A stretch of DNA of 64,000 nucleotides from Candidatus Zhuqueibacterota bacterium (GTDB lineage Bacteria > Zhuqueibacterota > Zhuqueibacteria > Oceanimicrobiales > Oceanimicrobiaceae): NCBI GenBank assembly GCA_029262055.1, contig JAJDAD010000033.1:1-64000 (forward strand), read 5' to 3'. Position numbers and translations under genes: made by a program. The stretch's first letter is position 1. The number at the start of each line of letters is the position of its first letter. The notes under the pieces were generated by a model that did not search any database, had not been told where the DNA came from, and was given only the letters and a program-made list of their open reading frames with translations. Shown in pieces: positions 8,949 to 16,968 of this stretch.

Positions 8949-9059
8949 GGCCGCCCGGCCTGTGTAGGTGTTAGAGGGGGTGACTTTGGGCAAGCCGAAA
9001 GAGCGTACTTTCCCCAACTGTCCTTCGACTGGCCTGCGCGGATGTGATGCCGGGCGGCC
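8949..9059 (-). ncRNA. Candidate structured 5' leader of pdxB
   Basis: The intergenic DNA between the HATPase-REC gene and pdxB is enclosed by an 11-bp perfect inverted repeat, GGCCGCCCGGC (8949-8959) and GCCGGGCGGCC (9049-9059). On the minus strand this would close an RNA domain of about 110 nt that ends about 80 bases before the pdxB start. I could not match the interior to a known riboswitch class. It could also be a terminator-like or REP-type element. Confidence 0.35.
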
Positions 9060-9076
9060 CGGTGGGATTCCTGCCT

Positions 9077-9943
9077 TTAGGAAGGCCTGGTTTTGCGTCC
9101 TTTGTCCAATTCTTTTCTGACTGCTATGGCCAACTCCGACGACGACACGGGCTTTGGTAGAAACGCTCCTGCACCCAGCCGGATGGCTTCAACCACCAGT
9201 TCTTCCGGTGAAGAGCCGGAGACTATGATGGCTTTCTGTTCCGGTTCAAATTCTAAGACGCGGCTATAGGTCTCGGTCCCGGTGATATCCCCGATCATCA
9301 TGTCCAAAACCAAGAGGTCCTGTGGGTGCTCTTCAACATAGCGCACAGCCTCCTTGCCACGCGAGCAAGTGCTCACTGCATAGCCCTGGCGCAGCAGGAT
9401 GCGTTTAATAACTGCGCGCTGGATTGGGTTGTCATCCACTACCAGGATTCGTTCACGACACGTTTGCTGGGACGCTGCCACATTCCGGCTGATGGGGAAA
9501 TACAGGAGAAAGGAACAGCCCTTTTCGCGAAAACTTTCAACGCGCAGAAATCCTCTGTGTTCTTGAATAATGCTGTGAGCCTCACGGACATTGGCATAAC
9601 GTTCAATTTCATTAACAGAGTTTTCAGTTGCATGTACTTTCATGTTTTCCATTTCCACGTGGCAGATCGTCAGCTTGACATAACGACCCACCGGTGGCAA
9701 TTGTCCCGGCCCGTCTTTGCGTTTGCGTGAGAAATTTTGGGCCTGCAATGACAGGAAACCGCCGGTGTAGTGTAAATACCGCGAGTTGTCCATCAAGAGT
9801 GAAAGGGCCACTGACAACGTCTCAGGGTTTCCTTCGATGTGTTCTAAGTCGGCGTCGATTCTTCTGTCGATGTAGTATTTCCTGTGAAGTTCAGCAGAAT
9901 CGATGACATTGTCTATCAAGTACTGTAGTTGGATCGTTCTCAT
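9077..9943 (-). CDS. Degenerate histidine-kinase ATPase domain fused to a REC receiver domain
   Basis: 288 residues. The first half resembles a HATPase_c domain with an N-box-like LLMDNSRYL (Asn53) and the C-terminal strand pattern HRGFLRVESFREKGCSFLLYFP. The glycine-rich G boxes are not recognisable and there is no phosphoacceptor-His (HisKA) domain. The second half is a complete receiver domain: Asp170/Asp171, phosphoacceptor Asp214 (LLVLDMMIGD), Ser242 and Lys264 (FLPKPVS). There is no DNA-binding output domain. It may be a receiver-type adaptor rather than a kinase. It is divergent from the ECF sigma gene and shares that promoter region. Confidence 0.75.
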   Translation of the reverse strand: MRTIQLQYLIDNVIDSAELHRKYYIDRRIDADLEHIEGNPETLSVALSLLMDNSRYLHYTGGFLSLQAQNFSRKRKDGPGQLPPVGRYVKLTICHVEMENMKVHATENSVNEIERYANVREAHSIIQEHRGFLRVESFREKGCSFLLYFPISRNVAASQQTCRERILVVDDNPIQRAVIKRILLRQGYAVSTCSRGKEAVRYVEEHPQDLLVLDMMIGDITGTETYSRVLEFEPEQKAIIVSGSSPEELVVEAIRLGAGAFLPKPVSSSELAIAVRKELDKGRKTRPS

Positions 9944-10147
9944 TGCAGGCCCCAGTCGGGTTTGTAGAACACTTCTTATCTTTCGAAATCAACACCAGGA
10001 CAGAGCCGGCTCGGCGTTTACTAAGCAAGAGTTGCGTAACCCACGGAAAAGGTCACAAAAAAATTCAGATTCACTGTTCCGGAATATTCTTGCGATTGAA
10101 AAGACGGTTCCTTATTTTCTTCGAATGCCCGCAGCCCTGACCTGAAA

Positions 10148-10185
10148 CTCCGTAATTACACACCTTTGACGAGCTCCGCAATTAC
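10148..10185. promoter_or_regulatory. Pair of direct repeats upstream of the ECF sigma gene (candidate operator)
   Basis: CTCCGTAATTAC (10148-10159) and CTCCGCAATTAC (10174-10185) match at 11 of 12 positions and are 26 bases apart start to start, within the 280-base region between divergent genes. The arrangement fits a tandem binding site, or duplicated promoter elements recognised by the sigma factor itself. No protein is assigned. Confidence 0.4.
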
Positions 10186-10221
10186 CGCTGTACTTCTTGA
10201 CAGGAAGGTCTATTCCCTATA

Positions 10222-10872
10222 GTGTCTCGTTCTACCCAAAAACACATTGCTGCGCTTCTGAGTGCTGCAAAGGAAGGCGATAAAGAATCTCTCCATCGTT
10301 TGTGCCGCGAATTAGAGAGATTCATCAGGGGTTATTTTGAAACGAGGTTTCACGATCCCGATCTGGTCGACGATCTTTGCCAGGACACTTATGTGCGCTT
10401 AATTGCCAACATCTTGACTGTGCGCGAACCTATGAAACTGAGGAGTTTCGTAGCCAAAGTCGCCATGCACGTTTCTAATGACTATCTGCGCAAAAAATAC
10501 CGGAATCTTCGGGAGCAATCGTTTGACGTAGACGAAACCAAAGTTGCCTCTGCCGACGGTGACCCGATCGGGGAATACGAGACGGAAGCCACGCTCTTGA
10601 GCAGAATGGATGTGAATCGGGCCTTGGCGCAATTGCCCGAACGTAGCAGAGCCATTTTGCTGCTCAAAATGGCAGGGTTCAAGTATGAAGAAATATCTAA
10701 GGAGTTTGACCTCTCGGTTAGTGGTGTGAAAATGCAAGTGAAGCGCAGTTTGGAGACGCTGAAAACTTTGCTCTATTCTGTGACTTTCTTTCTACTAACA
10801 ACGACACATATGTTTGAAAGCGCTAGATCCGCCTTTATCAATCAGCCAGGCCACCATGAGCAACTGCAATAG
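10222..10872 (+). CDS. ECF-type RNA polymerase sigma factor
   Basis: A 216-residue sigma-70 family protein. Region 2 covers about residues 25-95 (GYFETRFHDPDLVDDLCQDT, then SFVAKVAMHVSNDYLRKKYR). Region 4 covers about 135-185 (LAQLPERSRAILLLKMAGF, then YEEISKEFDLSVSGVKMQVK), the HTH that reads the -35 element. Regions 1 and 3 are absent, as in ECF sigmas. About 30 residues past region 4 are hydrophobic and then polar, which is unusual. The start is GTG at 10222 with AGGAAGG 13 bases upstream. The stop overlaps the start of the anti-sigma gene by 17 bases, so translation is probably coupled. Confidence 0.92.
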   Translation: MSRSTQKHIAALLSAAKEGDKESLHRLCRELERFIRGYFETRFHDPDLVDDLCQDTYVRLIANILTVREPMKLRSFVAKVAMHVSNDYLRKKYRNLREQSFDVDETKVASADGDPIGEYETEATLLSRMDVNRALAQLPERSRAILLLKMAGFKYEEISKEFDLSVSGVKMQVKRSLETLKTLLYSVTFFLLTTTHMFESARSAFINQPGHHEQLQ

Positions 10873-11872
10873 CATCCGGAAGAAACTCTTTCTCTTCGAT
10901 GAGGCGAGCGAAGACGAACAGCAAGAGATTCGCTCACATCTGTCTGCGTGCAAAGTTTGTCAAAGAGCTGCGGATGAACAGAAAGCGATTCTCGCAATGC
11001 TATCCCGGCAACATGAGGACACGGAATTGAGGCAGGAAGACGTAGTGCGCTACGCAATTCATACGCGTGCACCTGAGGAGGCTGATCATGACGGCAAGCG
11101 TCTCTCCCGGGCCGAGCGGATCAGAATAGAAGAAGCCATGGCTGCCGACCCTGTTGCTGCTGCCCGGGTCAGTTTGTTGGCGCGCGAATTCGAAAGCATC
11201 GAGCAATATTTGGAAGAAGAAGGGCTGCCAGACCTCGAACTCGCCCCCGGCCGGTCAAAGTCAGCGTTGCACAGATTTACTGCTCTGTTGAACCTGCCTG
11301 CGGAAGCACTGACTTTCTTTGCAAGAGCCGTGCGGCCCGCCAACCTGGGACTAGGACTGGCTGCAGCCAGCGTCCTGTTCGCCTTCCATTTTTCACTGCA
11401 AAGCAAAAATCCGTACCATGATTTGGCTGTTGTGCAGAAGTCCGAGTTCACATTTGTGACTCGCAGCAGTTCTACCAGTGCACTGAACACTGCGATCAAC
11501 GAATTCCAGAATCGCCGGTATGAACAAGTCATTGCCGGGTTGCAACAGCCGGTACGACAAGAGCAGGACAGGGAAACACAATTCAGCATGCGCTACCTGC
11601 TCGGCATTTGCCACTTGCTGCTCGCGGAGAAACAGCTTTTGTGGGTAAGACAGGATTTTGACCGTCAGCACGTTGAGCAGGCCATCGCCGAGCTTCGTAT
11701 GGCACAGGATCTGGCGTCCGTTGCGGGCGCCCGGGAAGGGTCCCTGTGGTATCTGACAAAAGCCCACCTGATGCTTGCGGATACAACAAACGCTGAGAGA
11801 ACACTGCGTGAGATTGTCGGTATGCGAGGCCGCTATTTTCGGCAAGCTAAAGAACTACTGAACAGACTTTAA
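10856..11872 (+). CDS. ZAS-type anti-sigma factor with periplasmic TPR-like domain
   Basis: 338 residues. The cytoplasmic N terminus carries the zinc anti-sigma pattern Cys4 ... His28-x3-Cys32-x2-Cys35 (HLSACKVC). A helical linker follows, then one transmembrane helix at about 162-181, then a helical TPR-like C-terminal domain (INEFQNRRYEQVIAGLQQP; LWYLTKAHLMLADTTNAERT) predicted to be periplasmic. Known ZAS proteins hold ECF sigma factors inactive until they are cleaved or change shape. The gene overlaps the sigma gene by 17 bases, which supports the pairing. I chose ATG 10856 (MSNCNS) rather than 10814, because it places the zinc motif at the N terminus as in the family. Confidence 0.82.
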   Translation: MSNCNSIRKKLFLFDEASEDEQQEIRSHLSACKVCQRAADEQKAILAMLSRQHEDTELRQEDVVRYAIHTRAPEEADHDGKRLSRAERIRIEEAMAADPVAAARVSLLAREFESIEQYLEEEGLPDLELAPGRSKSALHRFTALLNLPAEALTFFARAVRPANLGLGLAAASVLFAFHFSLQSKNPYHDLAVVQKSEFTFVTRSSSTSALNTAINEFQNRRYEQVIAGLQQPVRQEQDRETQFSMRYLLGICHLLLAEKQLLWVRQDFDRQHVEQAIAELRMAQDLASVAGAREGSLWYLTKAHLMLADTTNAERTLREIVGMRGRYFRQAKELLNRL

Positions 11873-11903
11873 GTGAATCCTTATCCAGGGATTGGAGGTC
11901 CAC

Positions 11904-14900
11904 GTGCAAAACGGACTTGCACTAGGCTTGGCGTTATGTCTGCTTAGCGTAACAATCGGTGTCACTGCATCATCACCCGGCCAGCGCAGCGTTGCGGAAG
12001 CCTACCGCCAGGCAGTCATGCAGGTCAACTCGAATGATTACCGCGGTGCGATAACTGTCCTGCAAGCCATCATTTCAGACCATCCCCATTTGGAACAGAC
12101 TTACAAGTTGGCGGTTGATCTCTATATTTTTATGGGGGAATTGCAGGAAGGGGAGTCCTACTTCCGCTCACTGCTCACAGCTTCGCCGTCCAACTCCCTC
12201 GCACATTACGGCCTGGCCAGAATTCAATTTCGCCAGCAGAAATATCCTGAAGCGCTGGCCGGTCTGAAGAACGTCATCAAGTTGAATCCGGACTACGCTC
12301 CTGCTTACGGCTATCGCGAGGGGCTCCCGGAAGTCTACCGGGCGTTGAAGCGGCTGGATGACGGCGTGTCATTTTTTCAATCGGAAATAGCCCGGGATGC
12401 CCGGAACGCCTTTGCCCACCTCGGCCTGGCGCGCTGTCTGATCCGTAAGTACGACTGGGACAGCGCTTCATCTGAGCTGCGTAAAAGCCTCCGATTAAAG
12501 CCGGATTTGCTGCTGGCCTGGCATGCAAGTGTCCATATTCAGTGGCGGCAGAGCAAGTACAGCCGGGTCATTCAAACCGCAGACTCGCTTGCGGCACTAG
12601 CCACTGAGCGCAAAGACTATGAGATGCTGGCTTACGCCAACATGATGCTGGGTAACGCCCATCTCCGGCTTGGTGACTACAGCACTGCCCTGAGCTTTTT
12701 GCAGAGTTCCCTGGGCAATGCCCGGCGCTGTGGTGATTTGCAAAGAAAGGCGGCCTGTCTCAACACCATAGCGGCCACCTATGCCATGATGGGAAGTTAC
12801 GATCGGTCGCAGACTTATTTCCGGGAGGCGTTAATGCTTGCGCAACAAAGCGGCAGCGCCAAATTGGAAACACGCGCTCTCCTCAACATAGGCAGCGCCT
12901 ACAGGGACGACGGCAAGTTCGCGCAGGCCAGCAGCCATTTTGAAAAAGCCCTGCACCAGAGCAAAAGCCACGGGCTGAAAATCGTTGAATGCCACGCGCT
13001 AACAAATCTGGCGGAGATCAGCTCCCTGCAGCGCGACGATGTGGCCGCAACCAATTGCTACACGATGGCGTTAAGTATCGCCAGGAGAATCGCAGACCGG
13101 GGCCTGGAGGCGTACATTTTGCGGGGGCTTGGCAGTCACATGTACCAGTCGGGCCACTATGCGACAGCTCTGACCTACTTTTCCGAAGCGCGTGCCATCG
13201 GCCAGTCCATTGATGACGCCCAGATTGTCTGGGAAGCTAATTCCGGCCTCGGTGCGTGTTACGCGAAACAGAATGCGCTGCCATCGGCCATCCACCATTT
13301 TGAGGAAGCGGTGCGCTTGTATGATGAGGTGCGCAACAGCCTAACGCTGGAATTCCTCTCGGACAACTTCCTGGATAGCAAGCATGAGGTGCATCCACCG
13401 CTCGTCCGGCTCCTGGCTGAGAGCGGCAACAAGGAGAAGGCATTTCACTACGCCGAAAAATACAAGGCCAAATCTCTGCTTGATATTCTCTTGCAAAGGC
13501 AGATTCTTTTGGCAGATATGCTACCGGACACCACCCGAAACCTGCTCAAGAACCTGAGTCAGCAGATCGAAGAGCTTCGCAACGGGAAAGAAACCGGCGA
13601 GCCCGGAATCCCTGAGGATGAAATCGCCGGCGGAGTTCGACTGCGTAAGGCGGCGGAATTACAATTACAATGGGCACAAGAGATTCGGCGCATCTCGCAG
13701 GCTCACGGCAACTATCTGCAATTGACCAATCCTGATATTGTCGACAGCGATTTCCTGCAAAACTCCATACTAAAGCCACATCAGGCTTTGGTCGAATATG
13801 TCGTCGGCACAGAATCCATTTCTGCTTTTGTGATCACACCCGATAGTCTTTTCTATACTGAGATCCATACATCCCGGGCAGAGCTTCACCAAATGCTGCG
13901 CAATCTCAGCCCAGTTTATGACCAGGGCAAGGCCCGGACCGATATGCTTCTGAATTCCCTGGCTGTCGACTTGAAGGTACGGCCGGCCTTTAGAATTTAT
14001 GAAACGTTAGTCAAGCCGTTACAACCTTACTTCGCCGGCAAGAGCCATTTGATCATTGTGCCGGACGACTGGTTGCACCATCTACCATTTGAATTACTGG
14101 TGTCGGACACGAGCCGGATCGAGACAGATTACGATTTTGCCAATGTGCCCTTTCTGATTGAAGACTTTACAATTTCTTATGTCCCGGCGGCGACTTTGCT
14201 CAACCCGGAACTTCACTCACTGAAAGAGCCAGTCAAAGGCCTGCTGGCTGTTGGCAATCCCACGTTTGTGCAGGAGCCTGGCCCGCCCTTAACCAGAGCA
14301 GCGGTTTTTGGCGGGGCCCTCGCTGCTGCGGGCGCCACCAATCTGCTTGAAGCGGAAAGAGAGGTAAACAGCATTGCCGGGATCATCGATTCGCCATCAA
14401 CAACGGTCTTAACGGGAGCAGATGCGACTGAAGCATCTTTTAAGGCCAGGGCCGCTGACTATCAGGTCATTCACCTGGCAACACATTTTGTCAATAACGA
14501 CAAGGAGCCGCTTTATTCAGCAATTCCCCTGTCCCCGCCGGTTGCGGGCGTAGAAGATGGTTCGCTGCAAACATACGAAATCTTCAATCTGACCCTTAAC
14601 GCCGACCTGGCGGTACTGAGTTCCTGCAGTTCGGGCGCCGGGAAAATCCATCGCGGTGAAGGATTGATGGGTCTGTACCGGGCTTTTTTGTACGCAAACA
14701 CACCGAGCCTGGTGCTTAGTTCGTGGGCTGTAGAGGACAATTCTACCTCCGCGGTCATGCAGAGTTTCTACAAATATCTGAAACAAGGAAACAACAAGGC
14801 GGAAGCCCTGCGCAAGGCCAAACTGGACTTCCTGAACGCGGCCAGTCCAACCGGCAAGGATCCCTACTACTGGGCTCCATTTGTCCTGGTCGGGAATTGG

Positions 14901-15023
14901 CAGCCCATAGATTTCTCGCGAACCGAGCGGGTGAATCCGATTTTGTGGATCCTGTCCATTCTGGCGGTGGTCGGTCTCCTGACGACCATATTCCGCATGA
15001 AAAAACTCGCATACTCTCGTTGA
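11904..15023 (+). CDS. Membrane-anchored TPR-CHAT protein (caspase-like protease)
   Basis: 1039 residues. An N-terminal signal peptide (about 1-24) is followed by roughly ten TPR units to about residue 500, then a charged helical linker (about 520-590) and a CHAT domain from about 660 to 995. The catalytic dyad of the caspase-like fold is present: His861 in VIHLATH and Cys908 in LSSCSSGAG. A transmembrane helix at about 1011-1030 and a basic tail (RMKKLAYSR) anchor it, so TPR and CHAT parts should face the periplasm. The start is GTG 11904 behind GGAGG; an in-frame TTG at 11892 overlaps that site. It lies 31 bases after the anti-sigma gene, in the same operon. The substrate is unknown; the anti-sigma is the obvious candidate. 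Confidence 0.92.
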   Translation: MQNGLALGLALCLLSVTIGVTASSPGQRSVAEAYRQAVMQVNSNDYRGAITVLQAIISDHPHLEQTYKLAVDLYIFMGELQEGESYFRSLLTASPSNSLAHYGLARIQFRQQKYPEALAGLKNVIKLNPDYAPAYGYREGLPEVYRALKRLDDGVSFFQSEIARDARNAFAHLGLARCLIRKYDWDSASSELRKSLRLKPDLLLAWHASVHIQWRQSKYSRVIQTADSLAALATERKDYEMLAYANMMLGNAHLRLGDYSTALSFLQSSLGNARRCGDLQRKAACLNTIAATYAMMGSYDRSQTYFREALMLAQQSGSAKLETRALLNIGSAYRDDGKFAQASSHFEKALHQSKSHGLKIVECHALTNLAEISSLQRDDVAATNCYTMALSIARRIADRGLEAYILRGLGSHMYQSGHYATALTYFSEARAIGQSIDDAQIVWEANSGLGACYAKQNALPSAIHHFEEAVRLYDEVRNSLTLEFLSDNFLDSKHEVHPPLVRLLAESGNKEKAFHYAEKYKAKSLLDILLQRQILLADMLPDTTRNLLKNLSQQIEELRNGKETGEPGIPEDEIAGGVRLRKAAELQLQWAQEIRRISQAHGNYLQLTNPDIVDSDFLQNSILKPHQALVEYVVGTESISAFVITPDSLFYTEIHTSRAELHQMLRNLSPVYDQGKARTDMLLNSLAVDLKVRPAFRIYETLVKPLQPYFAGKSHLIIVPDDWLHHLPFELLVSDTSRIETDYDFANVPFLIEDFTISYVPAATLLNPELHSLKEPVKGLLAVGNPTFVQEPGPPLTRAAVFGGALAAAGATNLLEAEREVNSIAGIIDSPSTTVLTGADATEASFKARAADYQVIHLATHFVNNDKEPLYSAIPLSPPVAGVEDGSLQTYEIFNLTLNADLAVLSSCSSGAGKIHRGEGLMGLYRAFLYANTPSLVLSSWAVEDNSTSAVMQSFYKYLKQGNNKAEALRKAKLDFLNAASPTGKDPYYWAPFVLVGNWQPIDFSRTERVNPILWILSILAVVGLLTTIFRMKKLAYSR

Positions 15024-15199
15024 TTTCCCGCTATTCAAGCTGGCTCTTTTGGGCCAATCGCTTGTGCACGAGGGCAAACAGACTGGCTGATTCACTCCAT
15101 CGTCCATCTTGAATCCTGCTGCTTCCGTCCGTTATCGCTATCTATTGTCTTTGTTTGTTAAGCACTTAGGTCTTTTCCGGCTTCGTCACTGATTTTTTC

Positions 15200-15214
15200 G
15201 GCACTGCTTTTGCA
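15200..15214 (+). promoter_or_regulatory. Candidate sigma-54 promoter (-24/-12)
   Basis: GGCAC (15200-15204), five bases, then TTGCA (15210-15214) fits the -24/-12 consensus TGGCAC-N5-TTGC with one mismatch in the first base and exact spacing. It lies about 50 bases before the ATG of the ZU5-like lipoprotein. A sigma-54 activator gene lies 1.7 kb downstream in the same direction, which makes the match more credible. Confidence 0.5.
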
Positions 15215-15265
15215 AATTGCGCCCCCCAAAACGGCAACGATAGACCACAACATGGGGAGCACAAC

Positions 15266-15853
15266 ATGAAAAGAAGCCGAGGATTTCTAAGAACAGCCTG
15301 CAGCGCCGTCCTACTGTTAAACCTTGCTTTGCTGAATTCGAGTTGCTGGCAGGATTCACCGACCGGACCCACTGACCAGGGGCGACAGCGAGTGCGGATT
15401 CTTGGGTTCGCTGAGACAAGTCAGAGTTTGAAGAAACATGTTACCAGTTCGAAGATGGTCAAGGCCGGTGAGGGAGGTACACTTGAGCTTCTTGCAGCAG
15501 GCGACACACTGGGTAATTCGGCCGGCATCCAGGCGTCGCTGATCATCGCGCCCGGGTCCATCGACGCAGACACGGAGATCAGTTTTAGCATGGACGCGGC
15601 CACGCTCGATTTCCGTTTTGACCCCAGCGGCCTGGTCTTTAGAACACCGGCGTTGTTTAACGTGGAGGCCCATGGCATCGAGCCTTCTGGAGTCGTCGCG
15701 ACCGGCGTGCAACTTCTGTATGACGACGTGGAGGGCAACCAGTGGGACAGAATGCCACACGAGGGCATCGTTCTGGAGCCGAGCAGCGGAAGGGTCAGGC
15801 TTGTGAATGGCCGCATACCACATTTTTCCCGCTATATCCTTGCTGACGAATAA
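15266..15853 (+). CDS. Lipoprotein with ZU5-like domain ending in an HFS motif
   Basis: 195 residues with a lipobox (LNSSC, Cys27). The body reads like a ZU5-type beta-sandwich: SLIIAPGSIDADTEISFSM then FDPSGLVFRTPALFNVEA. The chain ends with HFSRYILADE (His186-Phe187-Ser188). Bacterial ZU5-like domains often end in HFS, and in eukaryotic ZU5-UPA proteins such as PIDD an HFS site self-cleaves between Phe and Ser; cleavage here is speculation. GGGGAG lies about 8 bases before the ATG. The gene is preceded by a candidate sigma-54 promoter and lies between the TPR-CHAT gene and the TPR/activator pair. Confidence 0.75.
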   Translation: MKRSRGFLRTACSAVLLLNLALLNSSCWQDSPTGPTDQGRQRVRILGFAETSQSLKKHVTSSKMVKAGEGGTLELLAAGDTLGNSAGIQASLIIAPGSIDADTEISFSMDAATLDFRFDPSGLVFRTPALFNVEAHGIEPSGVVATGVQLLYDDVEGNQWDRMPHEGIVLEPSSGRVRLVNGRIPHFSRYILADE

Positions 15854-16038
15854 GGAAACCGTGGCCCTGGTTCATATACTGCAGAAAGATTTCCAAGAAT
15901 CATAATCGCCTGCCGATATAGAAACCATTACCACAGGCTGATTGGGGCTATCCGCACGGGTATCACTGCGGCTGATGCAAGGAGCCGGAACGCAGGCTTG
16001 TTGGGGCCGCCCCGTTTTTTGAACAATGAGTAGATTGA

Positions 16039-16968
16039 ATGCAGCAGGATAACATCCGGAGCACCATTGAGCGTATTTCGCTTATCGTTGCCGGGAGCAA
16101 CAGCAACAGTCACATCGCAGTGCCGGCCACGACCTGTCTGTTGCAGGCTCTGCAAAGCATGGTAGACGGACCTGAAGTGACGGTCGTGGACGCGCTTTCT
16201 GATTCTGCTACAAATAAGGTAGCAGGTCTGGCCGAGGCGGGCGCCATTCGCGAGGCTAAGCTGGCCTGTCGATCGGGTAATCTGGCAGATGCTGCAGAGG
16301 TCGTTGAAGCTGTGTTGCTGGATGAGGGGTTAACGGATATCAGAGAGAAAGCTATTGCCAGAAACCACCTTGGTGTGATACGTCGTATGCAGCGACAATA
16401 TCGTGATGCGGGTATTATTCTCAATCATGCTCTGATCGACTTCAAAACGGTACTGGACCATCACTTTGTTGCTGAGAGCCTGAATAATCTCGGTCTGCTG
16501 CATTTTCGGACACTTGATTTTGCCCAGGCGCAAAGCCTTTTCGACAAATCGCAGGCGATTTGTTCACAGTTGCACTACAACACTCTTCTGGCCTTTGTCT
16601 TTCTTAATAAGACCGAGTTTTTCTCAGCGATAAAGGACTACGACATGGCAGCCCAAATGTGCATCCGTGGACTGCGCCTACTCACCAGGCTGAACCTGCG
16701 GGTAGGGTTGGCCAAGGTCTGCCTGCTGATGGGACATATTTTTTGGAAATGCGGCCACATTCTTACAGCGCGGGACCTCTATCTTGAAAGTATCAGCCTG
16801 TACAAGGCCATGCACATTCCGTTGGGTCTGGCAAATTGTTGTAGCGAGTTTTCAGTCATGTTACATGAAACAGGAGCGGCGAAACAGGCGGAAGCACAGC
16901 GGCAGGAGGCAAGACGGACGTTGGTACAAATGCAAATAGACGAACCAGGGCGTGGTCGGAATGGATAG
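16039..16968 (+). CDS. Cytoplasmic TPR-repeat protein coupled to a sigma-54 activator
   Basis: 309 residues, no signal peptide. From about residue 95 onward there are four to five TPR-like helix pairs (ARNHLGVIRRMQRQYRDA; SLNNLGLLHFRTLDFAQAQS; GHILTARDLYLESISLYKAM). The first 90 residues are helical and unrecognised. Its stop overlaps the ATG of the AAA+ activator by 8 bases (16961-16968), so the two are probably made together, and the TPR protein may act as the activator's sensor or inhibitor partner, since the activator has no sensory domain. That role is inference. The ribosome binding site is weak. Confidence 0.8.
   Translation: MQQDNIRSTIERISLIVAGSNSNSHIAVPATTCLLQALQSMVDGPEVTVVDALSDSATNKVAGLAEAGAIREAKLACRSGNLADAAEVVEAVLLDEGLTDIREKAIARNHLGVIRRMQRQYRDAGIILNHALIDFKTVLDHHFVAESLNNLGLLHFRTLDFAQAQSLFDKSQAICSQLHYNTLLAFVFLNKTEFFSAIKDYDMAAQMCIRGLRLLTRLNLRVGLAKVCLLMGHIFWKCGHILTARDLYLESISLYKAMHIPLGLANCCSEFSVMLHETGAAKQAEAQRQEARRTLVQMQIDEPGRGRNG

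Noticed and set aside
10222-15023. Full Craspase (type III-E CRISPR) locus
   Set aside because: Only the sigma and TPR-CHAT logic is shared; no gRAMP, Csx30, Csx31, Cas1 or repeat array is present, and the CHAT protein here has a signal peptide and membrane anchor.
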